NCBI GenBank assembly: GCA_965220305.1
Contig: OZ244817.1
Location: 3,534,001 to 3,598,000, forward strand
Source: G965220305 sp965220305
GTDB taxonomy: Bacteria; Chloroflexota; Dehalococcoidia; Lucifugimonadales; UBA3495
Direction of reading: 5' to 3'
DNA: 64,000 nucleotides
The number at the start of each line of letters is the position of its first letter. Within the stretch, counting starts at the first letter, position 1. The notes under the pieces were generated by a model. It did no database searches and had not been told where the DNA came from. It saw only the letters and a program-made list of their open reading frames with translations. Positions 41,972-50,769 of the stretch are shown in pieces. Position numbers and translations under genes: made by a program.

Positions 41972-42339
41972 CAAACCACCTCTGGAGCCAGGGACACGAT
42001 GCGCATGAACCCCTTTTCGCGCAATTCCCGGGCCACCGGCCCGAAGATGCGGGTACCCCGGGGGGTCAGGTTCTCTTGCAGAATTACCGCCGCGTTGTCA
42101 TCAAACTTGATGTAGGTACCGTCGGCGCGCAGCATTCCCTGGGCCTGGCGTACCACCACTGCCTTGACCACCTGTCCCTTTCGCACTGGCGAGTTGGGCG
42201 CGGCCTCCCGGACGGTGCAGACGATGACATCGCCCAGCTTGGCATACTTGCGCCGGCTGCTGCCGGGAATGTTAATCAGGCGGATGCGCTTGGCCCCGCT
42301 GTTATCCGCCACGTTCAGTCTCGTGTAAGTCTGAATCAT
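41971..42339 (-). CDS. rplN: 50S ribosomal protein L14
   Basis: 122 residues. MIQTYTRLNVADNSGAKRI, KLGDVIVCTVREAAPN, KAVVVRQAQGMLRADGTYIKFDDNAAVIL and GTRIFGPVARELREKGFMRI are fully conserved. Overlaps rpsQ by four bases. Confidence 0.97.
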   Translation of the reverse strand: MIQTYTRLNVADNSGAKRIRLINIPGSSRRKYAKLGDVIVCTVREAAPNSPVRKGQVVKAVVVRQAQGMLRADGTYIKFDDNAAVILQENLTPRGTRIFGPVARELREKGFMRIVSLAPEVV

Positions 42340-42689
42340 TCTTCCGAGTCCTCTTCTTCTACCTGGTCGGTTGGTTCATCCTGGTCGGCCTCTAGCTCCG
42401 CGTCGCCCTCCAGGTCTATGGGCCGTATGTCGGCAACCTGGCGGCGGGAAATGATCTCCAGCAACCGCCAATGCTTGGTCTTGGAAATGGGTCGCGTCTC
42501 TTGGATGCGGACCAAGTCTCCAAGCTGACACACACTTTCGGGATCGTGGACGTAGAAGCGAGTAACCCGCCGCATCTGCTTGCGGTAAAGGGTATGACGC
42601 TGCTTCCAAACTATTTGCACCACCGCGGTCTTGTCCATCCGGGTCTTCACCACCGACCCCACCCGGACCTTGCGCATCTGTTTCGCCAT
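42336..42689 (-). CDS. rpsQ: 30S ribosomal protein S17
   Basis: 117 residues. The OB-fold core (VGSVVKTRMDKTAVVQIVWKQ, RRVTRFYVHDPE, CQLGDLVRIQETRPISKTKHWRL) fills the first 85 residues; an acidic tail of about 30 residues rich in Glu and Asp follows, longer than usual. Confidence 0.96.
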   Translation of the reverse strand: MAKQMRKVRVGSVVKTRMDKTAVVQIVWKQRHTLYRKQMRRVTRFYVHDPESVCQLGDLVRIQETRPISKTKHWRLLEIISRRQVADIRPIDLEGDAELEADQDEPTDQVEEEDSEE

Positions 42690-42691
42690 GC

Positions 42692-42889
42692 TTAACTCTC
42701 CGTCAAATTGCGCTCGCGCATCACGGTCATGACTCGGGCAATATCCCGGCGAGTCTTGCGAGGCATGTTGGTGTCGGTCATTTGGTTGGTAGCGGCCCGG
42801 AAGCGAAGGTTCATCAATTCCCGGGAGATGTTTATATGCTCCTCTCGGAGTTGATCGTCGCTCAGGGCCCTGATTTCGCTAATCTGCAT
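42692..42889 (-). CDS. rpmC: 50S ribosomal protein L29
   Basis: 65 residues of helical hairpin: IRALSDDQLREEHINISRELMNLRFRAA and RRDIARVMTVMRERNL. Near the exit tunnel, a docking site for SRP and trigger factor. Confidence 0.95.
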   Translation of the reverse strand: MQISEIRALSDDQLREEHINISRELMNLRFRAATNQMTDTNMPRKTRRDIARVMTVMRERNLTES

Positions 42890-42900
42890 CCCTCAGCTCC

Positions 42901-43338
42901 TTAGGCTGCGCCGGTCAACAGGGCGGCTACCCGGTCCCGTTGCACCGTCTTGGTGGGAATTGAGAGCTTCTGGGCAGCCCGTTTCAGGGCTTCAACTGCC
43001 TGTTGCTGTGAGACTCCGCCGACCTCGAATAGAATTCGTCCCGGCTTGACGACGGCCACCCAGTGGTCGTTGGCCGCCTTGCCGCCGCCCATGCGAACTT
43101 CCGCGGGTTTCTTGGAGACCGGCTTGTCCGGGAAGACCCGTATCCACACCTGGCCGCCCCGCTGCAAGTGGCGGGTAATGGCGACACGCGCCGCCTCTAT
43201 TTGGCGGGCGGTCATCCAGGTGGCGCCCATGGCCTTTAACCCAAATTCGCCGAAGTCCACGCTATTGCCCGTGGTAGCGTTGCCCTTGCGTCGGCCACGG
43301 CCCATCTTTCGGAATTTTGTTCGCTTGGGTTGTAGCAT
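42901..43338 (-). CDS. rplP: 50S ribosomal protein L16
   Basis: 145 residues. MLQPKRTKFRKMGRGRRKGNA, DFGEFGLKAMGATWMTARQIEAARVAITR in parts, WIRVFPDKPVSKKPAEVRMGGGKA and GRILFEVGGV are standard. Sits by the A-site tRNA elbow. Confidence 0.97.
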   Translation of the reverse strand: MLQPKRTKFRKMGRGRRKGNATTGNSVDFGEFGLKAMGATWMTARQIEAARVAITRHLQRGGQVWIRVFPDKPVSKKPAEVRMGGGKAANDHWVAVVKPGRILFEVGGVSQQQAVEALKRAAQKLSIPTKTVQRDRVAALLTGAA

Positions 43339-43353
43339 GGGATAGCTCCTTGC

Positions 43354-44109
43354 TTAGGTTTCTTGGTTAAACTCGTTGAGGAGGTCCTCACCAAAGGCGA
43401 CGTCGGCCTCGTCGTCCGACTCGACCCTGACTTCAATGGTTTCTAATTCTTCCGTTACCTCGGGCGGCGGCGGCAGAATTTCGCCCTTGTAAATCCAAAC
43501 CTTGATGCCGATGCGCCCCATGGCGGTGCCCGCCTCGGCCAGGGCGTAGTCGATGTCGGCCCGCAGGGTGTGGAGGGGAACCTGGCCCAGCATCAGCTTT
43601 TCCGTTCTGGCGATTTCCGCCCCGGAGATACGGCCCTTGGCGATTATCTTGATTCCCTGGGCTCCGGCCTGCATCGCCCGCTGGGCTGCCTGGCGCATGG
43701 CCCGGCGGTAGGCTACCCGACGCTGTAACTGGTCGGCGATATTCTTGCCCACCAGGTAGGGGTCCAACTCGGGCTGCTCAATTTCAATGATGTTCAACTG
43801 CACCCGGCGCTTGGTAATGCCTTCCAGACGGCTGCGAAGCTGCTTGACCCGTTCCCCGTCGCGGCCAATGAGAATTCCCGGACGGGCCGAGTGAATGTTG
43901 ATGACGCTGTCCTGGGCCCCCCGGTCAATTTCCACCCGGGCGATGCCCGCGTCCGAAAAATTGCGGTACTCATGGTGAATGCTATCCCGCAATTTGAGGT
44001 CTTCCAGGGCCAGGTTGCGGTAGGCGTTGCCGTTGTTGGCGTACCAGTGGGTCTTCCAGTCTTTTATGATACCCAGCCGGAAGCCGTAGGGATGCGTCTT
44101 GTGGCCCAT
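43354..44109 (-). CDS. rpsC: 30S ribosomal protein S3
   Basis: 251 residues from the ATG at 44109; the frame is open further upstream but overlaps rplV. MGHKTHPYGFRLGIIKDW, the KH domain (INIHSARPGILIGRDGERVKQL), GAQGIKIIAKGRISGAEIAR, and TAMGRIGIKVWIYKGEILPP. A Glu/Asp-rich tail of about 35 residues follows. Forms the mRNA entry helicase with S4 and S5. Confidence 0.97.
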   Translation of the reverse strand: MGHKTHPYGFRLGIIKDWKTHWYANNGNAYRNLALEDLKLRDSIHHEYRNFSDAGIARVEIDRGAQDSVINIHSARPGILIGRDGERVKQLRSRLEGITKRRVQLNIIEIEQPELDPYLVGKNIADQLQRRVAYRRAMRQAAQRAMQAGAQGIKIIAKGRISGAEIARTEKLMLGQVPLHTLRADIDYALAEAGTAMGRIGIKVWIYKGEILPPPPEVTEELETIEVRVESDDEADVAFGEDLLNEFNQET

Positions 44110-44114
44110 AAACT

Positions 44115-44462
44115 TTAGGCCTCCTCCGAAACTTCGTCCACCACCACGGTTATATGGCTGGACCGCTTGGTAACCCGACCAATCCGCCCCCGCGCCCGGG
44201 GTCGAAACCGCTTCAGGGGACGGGCCTGGTCCGCCGTTATCTGGACGATGCGCAGGTCGTCCCGGTCCATCAGCATATTGTTTTCGGCATTGGCGGCGGC
44301 AGATTCCACCACCTTGGCGACGGGCCTGGCCCAAGGGGAAGTCAACAGGCTTAGGGTGTCCAGGGCCTCGCCCACTCCCTTGCCCCGCACCAGGTCCAGG
44401 ATGGGCTTGAGGCGCTTGGTGGAAGCGCCGATCTGTTTGGCTCTAGCTTTAACTGGCGGCAT
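44115..44462 (-). CDS. rplV: 50S ribosomal protein L22
   Basis: 115 residues. ASTKRLKPILDLVRGKGVGEAL, VVESAAANAENNMLMDRDDL and RFRPRARGRIGRVTKRSSHITVVV, the last forming the loop that reaches into the exit tunnel. Confidence 0.97.
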   Translation of the reverse strand: MPPVKARAKQIGASTKRLKPILDLVRGKGVGEALDTLSLLTSPWARPVAKVVESAAANAENNMLMDRDDLRIVQITADQARPLKRFRPRARGRIGRVTKRSSHITVVVDEVSEEA

Positions 44463-44466
44463 GTGC

Positions 44467-44751
44467 CTACCTCACCCGGCTGGTGCGCTCAGAGCGCGAA
44501 ACGTGACCGCGATAGGTGCGGGTAGGCGCAAATTCGCCAAGCCGGTGTCCCACCATGTTCTCGGTGATAAACACGGGAATATGGCGCCGACCATCGTGAA
44601 CACCGATGGTTAGTCCCAGCATGTCCGGCATTATCATTGAGGCTCGGGACCAGGTGCGTATCACCGCCTGGGCTCCCGACGCCTGCAACGCCTCGACCTT
44701 TTTCATCAGCTTGGGATGGACGTAGGGCCCCTTCTTTACTGATCTAGACAT
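44467..44751 (-). CDS. rpsS: 30S ribosomal protein S19
   Basis: 94 residues. MSRSVKKGPYVHPKLMKKVE, RTWSRASMIMPDMLGLTIGVHDGR in parts, VPVFITENMVGHRLGEFAPTRTYRGH-like segment (HIPVFITENMVGHRLGEF). Head protein contacting the 50S subunit. Confidence 0.97.
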   Translation of the reverse strand: MSRSVKKGPYVHPKLMKKVEALQASGAQAVIRTWSRASMIMPDMLGLTIGVHDGRRHIPVFITENMVGHRLGEFAPTRTYRGHVSRSERTSRVR

Positions 44752-44754
44752 GGA

Positions 44755-45588
44755 TTAACGTCGTCTCCGCGCCCTAATTATAAATTTGCCGCTGTTCTTC
44801 TTCTTGCTGCGGGTCTTGTAACCCAGGGTTGGCTTTCCGGTGGGCGACTTGGGCCCGGGCATTCCGATGGGTGATCTTCCCTCGCCCCCGCCGTGGGGAT
44901 GGTCCACCGGGTTCATGGCGACGCCGCGGACGTGGGGTCGTCGCCCCAGGTGCCGCTTGGCGCCGGCCTTGCCCAGGCTTTCATTCTTGTGGTCTGGGTT
45001 GGACAGTTGGCCGATGCTGGCCCGACAGTTCAACAGCACCCGACGCATCTCCCCGGAGGGCAAGCGTATTAGAACGTACTCGCCTTCTCGGGACAGCACC
45101 TGGGCGCTGGCTCCCGCGCTGCGCACCAATTGTCCGCCCCGGCCCGGGGTCAATTCCAAGTTGTGGACCACGGCGCCGGTGGGGATGTTACGCAGGGGCA
45201 GGGAGTTGCCCGGGCTGATTTCCGCCGCCGGTCCCGCCTCGACGCGGGCGCCAACCGCCAGTCCCTGCGGGGCCAGGATGTAGCTCTTCTCCCCGTCAAG
45301 GTAATAGATTAACGCAATGCGGGTGGTCCGGTTGGGGTCATACTCGATGGATACGACTCGTCCCGGCACTCCCTCTTTGTTCCGCTTGAAATCTACAATC
45401 CGGTACAGCCGGCGCGGCCCGCCGCCTCGGCTGCGCGTGGTGATTCGACCCCGGTTGTTCCGTCCCCCGTTCTTCTTCAGCGGGGCCAGCAGGGACTTCT
45501 CCGGTTTCCGCGCGGTTAACTCCTCGAAAGAAGGTCGCACTGCGTTCCGCGTTCCCGGGGTAATTGGTCTAAGATTCTTCAGTGGCAT
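44755..45588 (-). CDS. rplB: 50S ribosomal protein L2
   Basis: 277 residues. RNNRGRITTRSRGGGPRRLYR, VVSIEYDPNRTTRIALIYY, and the peptidyl-transferase-associated loop GVAMNPVDHPHGGGEGRSPI with its conserved His. Ends in the basic SKKNSGKFIIRARRRR. Three bases before rpsS. Confidence 0.98.
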   Translation of the reverse strand: MPLKNLRPITPGTRNAVRPSFEELTARKPEKSLLAPLKKNGGRNNRGRITTRSRGGGPRRLYRIVDFKRNKEGVPGRVVSIEYDPNRTTRIALIYYLDGEKSYILAPQGLAVGARVEAGPAAEISPGNSLPLRNIPTGAVVHNLELTPGRGGQLVRSAGASAQVLSREGEYVLIRLPSGEMRRVLLNCRASIGQLSNPDHKNESLGKAGAKRHLGRRPHVRGVAMNPVDHPHGGGEGRSPIGMPGPKSPTGKPTLGYKTRSKKKNSGKFIIRARRRR

Positions 45589-45604
45589 AGCTCAGTCCTC
45601 TGGC

Positions 45605-45889
45605 CTAAAGGCCCTCGACTATGGTGATGCGGTCCCCGGGTTTGAGCGTCACCACTGCCTTCTTCACGTCTGGGGACTTGGTAAACCGGACGCCATAGCG
45701 TTTCCGCTTGCCCCGCAGTTTGGTAGTGTTGACATCCAGCACGGTGACGTTGAAGTTTTTCTCCACCGCCTCCTTTATCTGGACCTTGTTGGCCGCGGGG
45801 TGAACTTGAAAAGTATAACGCCCCGATTCCTGTAGCAGGGTGCTTTTCTCTGTAATGGTCGGCTTTAGCAGGACCTGGTAGATATTCAT
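45605..45889 (-). CDS. rplW: 50S ribosomal protein L23
   Basis: 94 residues from the ATG at 45889, eight bases after the rplD stop. MNIYQVLLKPTITEKSTLL, YTFQVHPAANKVQIKEAVEKNFNV in parts, GKRKRYGVRFTKSPDVKKAVV. Chaperone docking site at the tunnel exit. Confidence 0.96.
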   Translation of the reverse strand: MNIYQVLLKPTITEKSTLLQESGRYTFQVHPAANKVQIKEAVEKNFNVTVLDVNTTKLRGKRKRYGVRFTKSPDVKKAVVTLKPGDRITIVEGL

Positions 45890-45897
45890 TTGCTCGG

Positions 45898-46605
45898 CTA
45901 CTCTCCTGCCTCTGGGTTTGCTGCTGCTGGCGCTTCGGCGGCGGCCGATACCCGGGGTCCTCCCCGGTTGGTCTTCCTGGACATTGAACCCCACAGCTCT
46001 TCAGCCCGCCGCACGGCGTCCACGGTTATTAACAGGGTCTCGCGGCGCAGAAGCTCATGGGCGTTGAGCAGGTCCACCGGCAGCGTCCACACCTTTTTGA
46101 CATTGTGGCCGGCGCGTATTACGTCGGGCTGCGACCCCAGGGTCACCACCAGCACCGAGCGGTCAATCGACAGGTTGTCCAACATTTCCACCATGGACTT
46201 GGTCTTGCCGGTCAGCGAGTCCAGGTTATCCACGCAGATGATGTTTCCCCGACGTGCCTTTTCCGAGAGGGCACACCGCAGTGCATGATGCCGTAACCGC
46301 CGGGGCAGCACCCTTCGATAGTCCCGGGGGTGGGGCCCAAACACGACTCCGCCATGCCGCCACTGGGGAGACCGAATGCTCCCTTGGCGGGCGCGCCCGG
46401 TGTGTTTCTGAATCCAGGGTTTCCGGCCTCCGCCGGAGACCTGGGCGCGGGTCTTGGTGTCGTGGGTGCCCTGCCGGCGATTCAACTGGTACCCCACAAT
46501 GGCCTGATGCAACACGGTGTTGTTTACCGGAACGGCAAATACGGCATCTTCCACCTGGATGGTATCCACGGTGTCACCCTGGCTGTTATTTACTGCAAGG
46601 TCCAT
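45898..46605 (-). CDS. rplD: 50S ribosomal protein L4
   Basis: 235 residues. Conserved RRQGTHDTKTRAQVSGGGRKPWIQKHTGRARQGS in parts, SPQWRHGGVVFGPHPRDY, and LEGKTK-like LTGKTKSMVEML. A C-terminal Ala/Glu/Pro tail of about 25 residues is extra. Tunnel-wall protein; represses the S10 operon in E. coli. Confidence 0.97.
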   Translation of the reverse strand: MDLAVNNSQGDTVDTIQVEDAVFAVPVNNTVLHQAIVGYQLNRRQGTHDTKTRAQVSGGGRKPWIQKHTGRARQGSIRSPQWRHGGVVFGPHPRDYRRVLPRRLRHHALRCALSEKARRGNIICVDNLDSLTGKTKSMVEMLDNLSIDRSVLVVTLGSQPDVIRAGHNVKKVWTLPVDLLNAHELLRRETLLITVDAVRRAEELWGSMSRKTNRGGPRVSAAAEAPAAANPEAGE

Positions 46606-46620
46606 AAAATAAAAAAGCTC

Positions 46621-47256
46621 CTAGGATTCCGCCGTGACGCCCTTGCCGGTGCGGCGTATAGTGAGCAGCCCGTTGGGCGACCCGGGGACTCCCCCCTTGA
46701 CCATCAACAGGTTGCGCTCAGTGTCCACCTGTATAACTTCCAGGTTCTTCACGGTAATCTTCCGGTTGCCCATGTGACCGGCCATTTTCAGGCCCTTGAA
46801 GACCTTACCCGGGGTGGTGCCGCCGCCGATAGAGCCTGGGGCGCGGGCCCGGTCCGACTGACCGTGAGTCCGGGGGCCGCCCCGAAACCCGTGCCTCTTC
46901 ATGGTGCCAGCGAAGCCTCTGCCCCGGGAACTGCCAATAACGTCCACCAGTTCGCCGGGCTGGAAGATGTCCACCGTAATCTGTTGGCCTAGTGCCAACT
47001 GGTCATCGCTGTCGGCTTTGACCTCGCGCAGATGGCGGCCATTGGCGCTGCCCTTCAGGTGGCCGCTGCGGGGCTTGTTGAGCCGCTTGGGGTCACCGAA
47101 GCCCAACTGCACCGCCTCGTAACCGTCGTTTGCCGCAGTCTTTATCTGAGTTACCGTACACGGCCCTGCCTGTATCACCGTTACCGGAACAGTGCCGCCA
47201 TTTTCCCCGAAGATCTGGGTCATCCCGATCTTCCTGCCCAGGAAACCTCTGAGCAT
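46621..47256 (-). CDS. rplC: 50S ribosomal protein L3
   Basis: 211 residues from the ATG at 47256 with AAGGTG five bases upstream; the GTG at 47265 is less likely. GFLGRKIGMTQIFGENG, the loop SRGRGFAGTMKRHGFRGGPRTHGQ in parts, GSIGGGTTPGKVFKGLKMAGHMGN, and NLLMVKGGVPGSPNGLL. One of the two assembly initiators of the 50S subunit. Confidence 0.97.
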   Translation of the reverse strand: MLRGFLGRKIGMTQIFGENGGTVPVTVIQAGPCTVTQIKTAANDGYEAVQLGFGDPKRLNKPRSGHLKGSANGRHLREVKADSDDQLALGQQITVDIFQPGELVDVIGSSRGRGFAGTMKRHGFRGGPRTHGQSDRARAPGSIGGGTTPGKVFKGLKMAGHMGNRKITVKNLEVIQVDTERNLLMVKGGVPGSPNGLLTIRRTGKGVTAES

Positions 47257-47272
47257 GTTAAACACCTTATCC

Positions 47273-47584
47273 TTATAGCTTGATGGAAATGTCCACGCCG
47301 GCGGGCAGGTTCAGCCGAGTCAGAGAATCGATGGTCTTGGATGTTGGCTCCAGAATATCGATGAGCCGTTTGTGGGTCCGAATTTCAAAGTGCTCCCGCG
47401 AGTCCTTGTCCACGTGGGGCCCGCGAATCACGCAGAACCGCCGGATGTGGGTGGGCAGGGGCACCGGGCCCGCGATTCTGGCCCCGGTGCGTTCCGCAGT
47501 TTCCACGATCTGTTCCGTGGAGAGGTCCAACATCTTATGATCGAATGCTTTGAGTATTATTCGGACTTTTTGCCTGGTGACCAT
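47273..47584 (-). CDS. rpsJ: 30S ribosomal protein S10
   Basis: 103 residues. QKVRIILKAFDHKMLDLSTEQIVETAERTGA in parts, GPVPLPTHIRRFCVIRGPHVDKDSREHFE, THKRLIDI. Also the NusB partner in antitermination. It follows fusA by only 24 bp: tuf, usually placed between them, is missing here. Confidence 0.97.
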   Translation of the reverse strand: MVTRQKVRIILKAFDHKMLDLSTEQIVETAERTGARIAGPVPLPTHIRRFCVIRGPHVDKDSREHFEIRTHKRLIDILEPTSKTIDSLTRLNLPAGVDISIKL

Positions 47585-47608
47585 GCTGCTTAATCTGCCC
47601 TTCTGTGT

Positions 47609-49693
47609 CTAAACGTTGTTTACCAAGGTCCTGACCAGGTGATCGGGCACCCGCTCATAGTGTTTGAATTCCATGGTGTAGCTGGCCCGGCCCCGGGACA
47701 GGGAACGCAGGGCGGTGGTGTAGGAGAAAGTCTCTCCCAGGGGAATCAGCGCTTGCACCGTCTGGAGGTCGTCCTGACCTTCGATGTGCTTTATCTGAGG
47801 GCGCCGCGTCCCCAAATCCCCCAGTATTTCGCTGAGGTACTCGCCTGGGGTAACCACTTCCAGTTCAACAAAGGGTTCCAGTAAAATGGGTCCGGCCTTG
47901 CGAGCGCCCTCCCGAATTGCCAGGGTTCCCGCGCTGCGGAAAGCAATCTCTGAAGAGTCCACTGTATGGTAGCTTCCGTCCACCAAGCGTACTTTCAAGT
48001 CCACCAGAGGATAGCCCGCCAATGGGCCGTTGTCCAGGGCGTCCCGCACTCCCTTCTCCACCGCCGGAATGTACTCCCTGGGTATAACTCCGCCGGCGAT
48101 GGCATTCTCGAAAATGATTCCCGACCCCTGTTCCAGGGGTTCAATTTCCAGCCACACATGGCCGAATTGTCCGTGGCCGCCGGTCTGGCGGATGAACCGT
48201 CCTTCACTGCGTACGGCGCGGGTGAGGGTTTCCCGGTAAGAGACCCGAGGACTGCCAACGTGGGCTTCTACGTTAAATTCCCGTCGCATCCGGTCCACCA
48301 GGACTTCCAGGTGCAACTCGCCCATGCCCGATATTACGGTCTGGGCCGTTTCTTCGTTGTATCGGACCAAGAAGGTCGGGTCCTCATCGGAGAGCTTACG
48401 AAGCGCCTCGCCCAGCCGGTCCTGGTCAGCGCGGCTGGTTGGCTCGATAGCAACGGAGACCACAGGCAGGGGAAACTCCGGGGGCTCCAGGATAACGGGT
48501 TGGAAGTCGGTGCCGATGGTATCTCCGGTAAAGGTATCCTTGAGGCCGACCGCCGCGCAGATATTGCCGGCGCTCACCTCTTCCAACTCCTCTCGATGGT
48601 TGGCGTGCATCTGGAGCAGCCGCCCCGTCCTTTCCCGCTTCTGCTTGGTGACGTTCATCACCGAGGCTCCGGCCTTTGCCCGACCGGAGTAAATTCGGAG
48701 GAACACCAACCTTCCCACGTAGGGGTCGGTAACTACCTTGAAGGCGAGGGCAGCCAGGGGGCCCTCCTCGTCGGGATAACGAAGGACCACCTCTTCGGTC
48801 TTGGGGTCGGTTCCTTCTACCGGCGGAACATCTTCGGGAGAAGGCAGATACTGAATGATTGCGTCCAGCAACGGGTGCATTCCCCGTCCCTGGATGGCGC
48901 TACCGCAGAGTACCGGCACCAGGGTCCGCTGAATCGTGGCGGCTCTCAGCGCCTGACTCAAGTCCTGTTCTGAGAGCTCTTCGCCCTCCAGGTAGCGGAT
49001 GAGCAGGGCCTCGTCAGTCTCCACGATTTTTTCAATCATGTCCTGACGGTATTCTTCGTAGGACTGCTGAAATTCCGCCGGGACCGGTATCGCTTCGGGA
49101 GGGTCGAAGTTACTCGATCCCTTGGCGCCGTCGGCGTATACCAAGGCCCGCCCCCCCAGCAGGTCGATAACGCCCCGGAAATCCGCCTCCTCGCCCAGGG
49201 GCAACTGGATGGCGACCGGGTTGCCCCGAAGCCGGCGGCGGATGGATTCCATGGTACGCTCGTAGCTGGCGCCCACCCGGTCCATCTTGTTTACAAAACA
49301 GATGCGGGGCACCTTGTAGGTGTCGGCCTGCCGCCATACCGTTTCCGACTGGGACTGAACGCCAGCCACGGCATCCAGCACCACAATTCCACCGTCCAGC
49401 ACCCGCAGGCTGCGCTCCACCTCGGCGGTGAAGTCGACGTGGCCCGGGGTGTCGATGATGTTTACCCGGTGCTCTTGCCAGGAAGCGGTGGTCGCCGCGG
49501 CGGTGATGGTAATGCCCCTTTCCCGTTCCTGGGGCATCCAGTCCATTGCGGTGGTCCCCTCGTCTACCCCACCCACCTTGCGAATGCGGCCCGTTAGGTA
49601 AAGAACCCGCTCGGTGACGGTGGTCTTGCCCGCATCGATGTGGGCAATGAAGCCAATATTTCTAATCTTGTTTATCGGATAATGACTAACCAT
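47609..49693 (-). CDS. fusA: Elongation factor G
   Basis: 694 residues. GTPase motifs: AHIDAGKTTVTERVLYLTGR (G1), DTPGHVDFTAEVERSLRVLDG (G3) and CFVNKMDRVGA (G4, NKMD). Domains II to V follow, with ETAQTVISGMGELHLEVLVDRM and VPREYIPAVEKGVRDAL-like VIPREYIPAVEKGVRDALD. Drives translocation. Both the SRQTGGHGQF-type loop (RQTGGHGQFGHVWLEIEP) and domain V GRASYTMEFKHY look intact. Confidence 0.98.
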   Translation of the reverse strand: MVSHYPINKIRNIGFIAHIDAGKTTVTERVLYLTGRIRKVGGVDEGTTAMDWMPQERERGITITAAATTASWQEHRVNIIDTPGHVDFTAEVERSLRVLDGGIVVLDAVAGVQSQSETVWRQADTYKVPRICFVNKMDRVGASYERTMESIRRRLRGNPVAIQLPLGEEADFRGVIDLLGGRALVYADGAKGSSNFDPPEAIPVPAEFQQSYEEYRQDMIEKIVETDEALLIRYLEGEELSEQDLSQALRAATIQRTLVPVLCGSAIQGRGMHPLLDAIIQYLPSPEDVPPVEGTDPKTEEVVLRYPDEEGPLAALAFKVVTDPYVGRLVFLRIYSGRAKAGASVMNVTKQKRERTGRLLQMHANHREELEEVSAGNICAAVGLKDTFTGDTIGTDFQPVILEPPEFPLPVVSVAIEPTSRADQDRLGEALRKLSDEDPTFLVRYNEETAQTVISGMGELHLEVLVDRMRREFNVEAHVGSPRVSYRETLTRAVRSEGRFIRQTGGHGQFGHVWLEIEPLEQGSGIIFENAIAGGVIPREYIPAVEKGVRDALDNGPLAGYPLVDLKVRLVDGSYHTVDSSEIAFRSAGTLAIREGARKAGPILLEPFVELEVVTPGEYLSEILGDLGTRRPQIKHIEGQDDLQTVQALIPLGETFSYTTALRSLSRGRASYTMEFKHYERVPDHLVRTLVNNV

Positions 49694-49724
49694 GATTTGA
49701 ACCTAGAATTGCCTTCTACCTCTC

Positions 49725-50195
49725 TTATCTTCGATAGTGGACGAAGGCCCGGTTCGCTTCTGCCATGCGGTGCAACTCTTCCCGCCGCCGTACCGCCGAC
49801 CCCTCACCTCGCGCTGCTTCCAGCAACTCGTTGGCAAGTCCGCGGCGCATGGGCATTCCCTTGCGGCCCCGAGCGCCCCTAATGAGCCAGCGCATGGCCA
49901 GGGCCTCGCTGCGGTTGGGCCGCAACTCGGTGGGCACCTGATAAGTAGCCCCGCCGATTCGGCGGGGTTTCACTTCTACCAGGGGGGTGGCGTTGCGCAG
50001 GGCCTGCTCAAACACTTCCATAGCCCCACGGCGCGACTCTTCCTGTGCAATTTCCAGGGCGCTGTAGACCAAGCGCTGCGCTGTGGTCTTCTTGCCCCGT
50101 AGCATTACGCGATTTATGAACCGGGCCAACTCCACGCTGTCGTAGCGTGGGTCGCTCCCGATGATCCGTGGTTCAGCTCGCCTTCTTCTGGACAT
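49725..50195 (-). CDS. rpsG: 30S ribosomal protein S7
   Basis: 156 residues from the ATG at 50195; the frame extends upstream into rpsL but without meaning. MSRRRRAEPR start, LARFINRVMLRGKKTTAQRLVYSAL in parts, ATPLVEVKPRRIGGATYQVPTELRPNR, and ANKA-like helix AMRWLIRGARGRKGMPM. Head assembly protein. Confidence 0.97.
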   Translation of the reverse strand: MSRRRRAEPRIIGSDPRYDSVELARFINRVMLRGKKTTAQRLVYSALEIAQEESRRGAMEVFEQALRNATPLVEVKPRRIGGATYQVPTELRPNRSEALAMRWLIRGARGRKGMPMRRGLANELLEAARGEGSAVRRREELHRMAEANRAFVHYRR

Positions 50196-50280
50196 AGTAA
50201 ATCCTGCCCTATAAAAAACGGTGGTACTCTGGGAGCCCCCGATAGCGGCGGCCCCAAAAAAGGAGAACGCCCAAAGGAGA

Positions 50281-50691
50281 CTATCTCTTGGGCGCTCCGT
50301 ACTTGCTGCGGCCCCGTTTGCGGTTCTGTACGCCTTCCGTGTCCAGGGCGCTGCGGACGACGTGGTACCGTACGCCGGGCAGGTCCTTGACGCGACCCCC
50401 CCGCACCAGCACCACCGAGTGCTCTTGCAAATTATGGCCCTCACCGCCGATATAGGCGGTTACTTCCACGCCGTTGGTGAGGCGCACCCTGGCAATCTTG
50501 CGAAGGGCCGAGTTGGGCTTTTTAGGGGTCATGGTGCGGACCTGAATGCACACGCCGCGCCGTTGCGGACTGCCCTGTCCCCACTTTACTCGGTTTCGCA
50601 GGGAGTTCTGCACCCAGTGCAACGCCGGGGCCTTGGTACCTTTGCGTACCGGCTTGCGGCCCTTTCGTACTAGTTGATTAACGGTTGGCAT
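50281..50691 (-). CDS. rpsL: 30S ribosomal protein S12
   Basis: 136 residues. MPTVNQLVRKGRKPVRKGTK, the decoding-site loops TPKKPNSALRKIARVRL and VRGGRVKDLPGVRYHVVRSAL. The lysines altered in streptomycin-resistant mutants are wild type (PKKPNS and RVKDLPG). First gene of the super-operon; its promoter is divergent from thiC. Confidence 0.98.
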   Translation of the reverse strand: MPTVNQLVRKGRKPVRKGTKAPALHWVQNSLRNRVKWGQGSPQRRGVCIQVRTMTPKKPNSALRKIARVRLTNGVEVTAYIGGEGHNLQEHSVVLVRGGRVKDLPGVRYHVVRSALDTEGVQNRKRGRSKYGAPKR

Positions 50692-50736
50692 ATCTTGACC
50701 TTTCCATATTCACTACGCTATATGACGCGAATAAGT

Positions 50737-50765
50737 ATGCTATCAACTCCCAAGGAGCCTGTCAA
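50737..50765 (-). promoter_or_regulatory. Probable sigma-70 promoter of the rpsL-to-rpsI operon
   Basis: On the minus strand TTGACA (50765-50760), a 17-bp spacer and TAGCAT (50742-50737), about 45 bp before rpsL. Its -35 box lies 4 bp from that of the divergent thiC promoter. Confidence 0.7.
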
Positions 50766-50769
50766 TAAT

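Noticed and set aside
44110..44334. 75-residue N-terminal extension of S3
   Set aside because: Overlaps rplV and lacks homology; the normal MGHKTHP start has its place at 44109.
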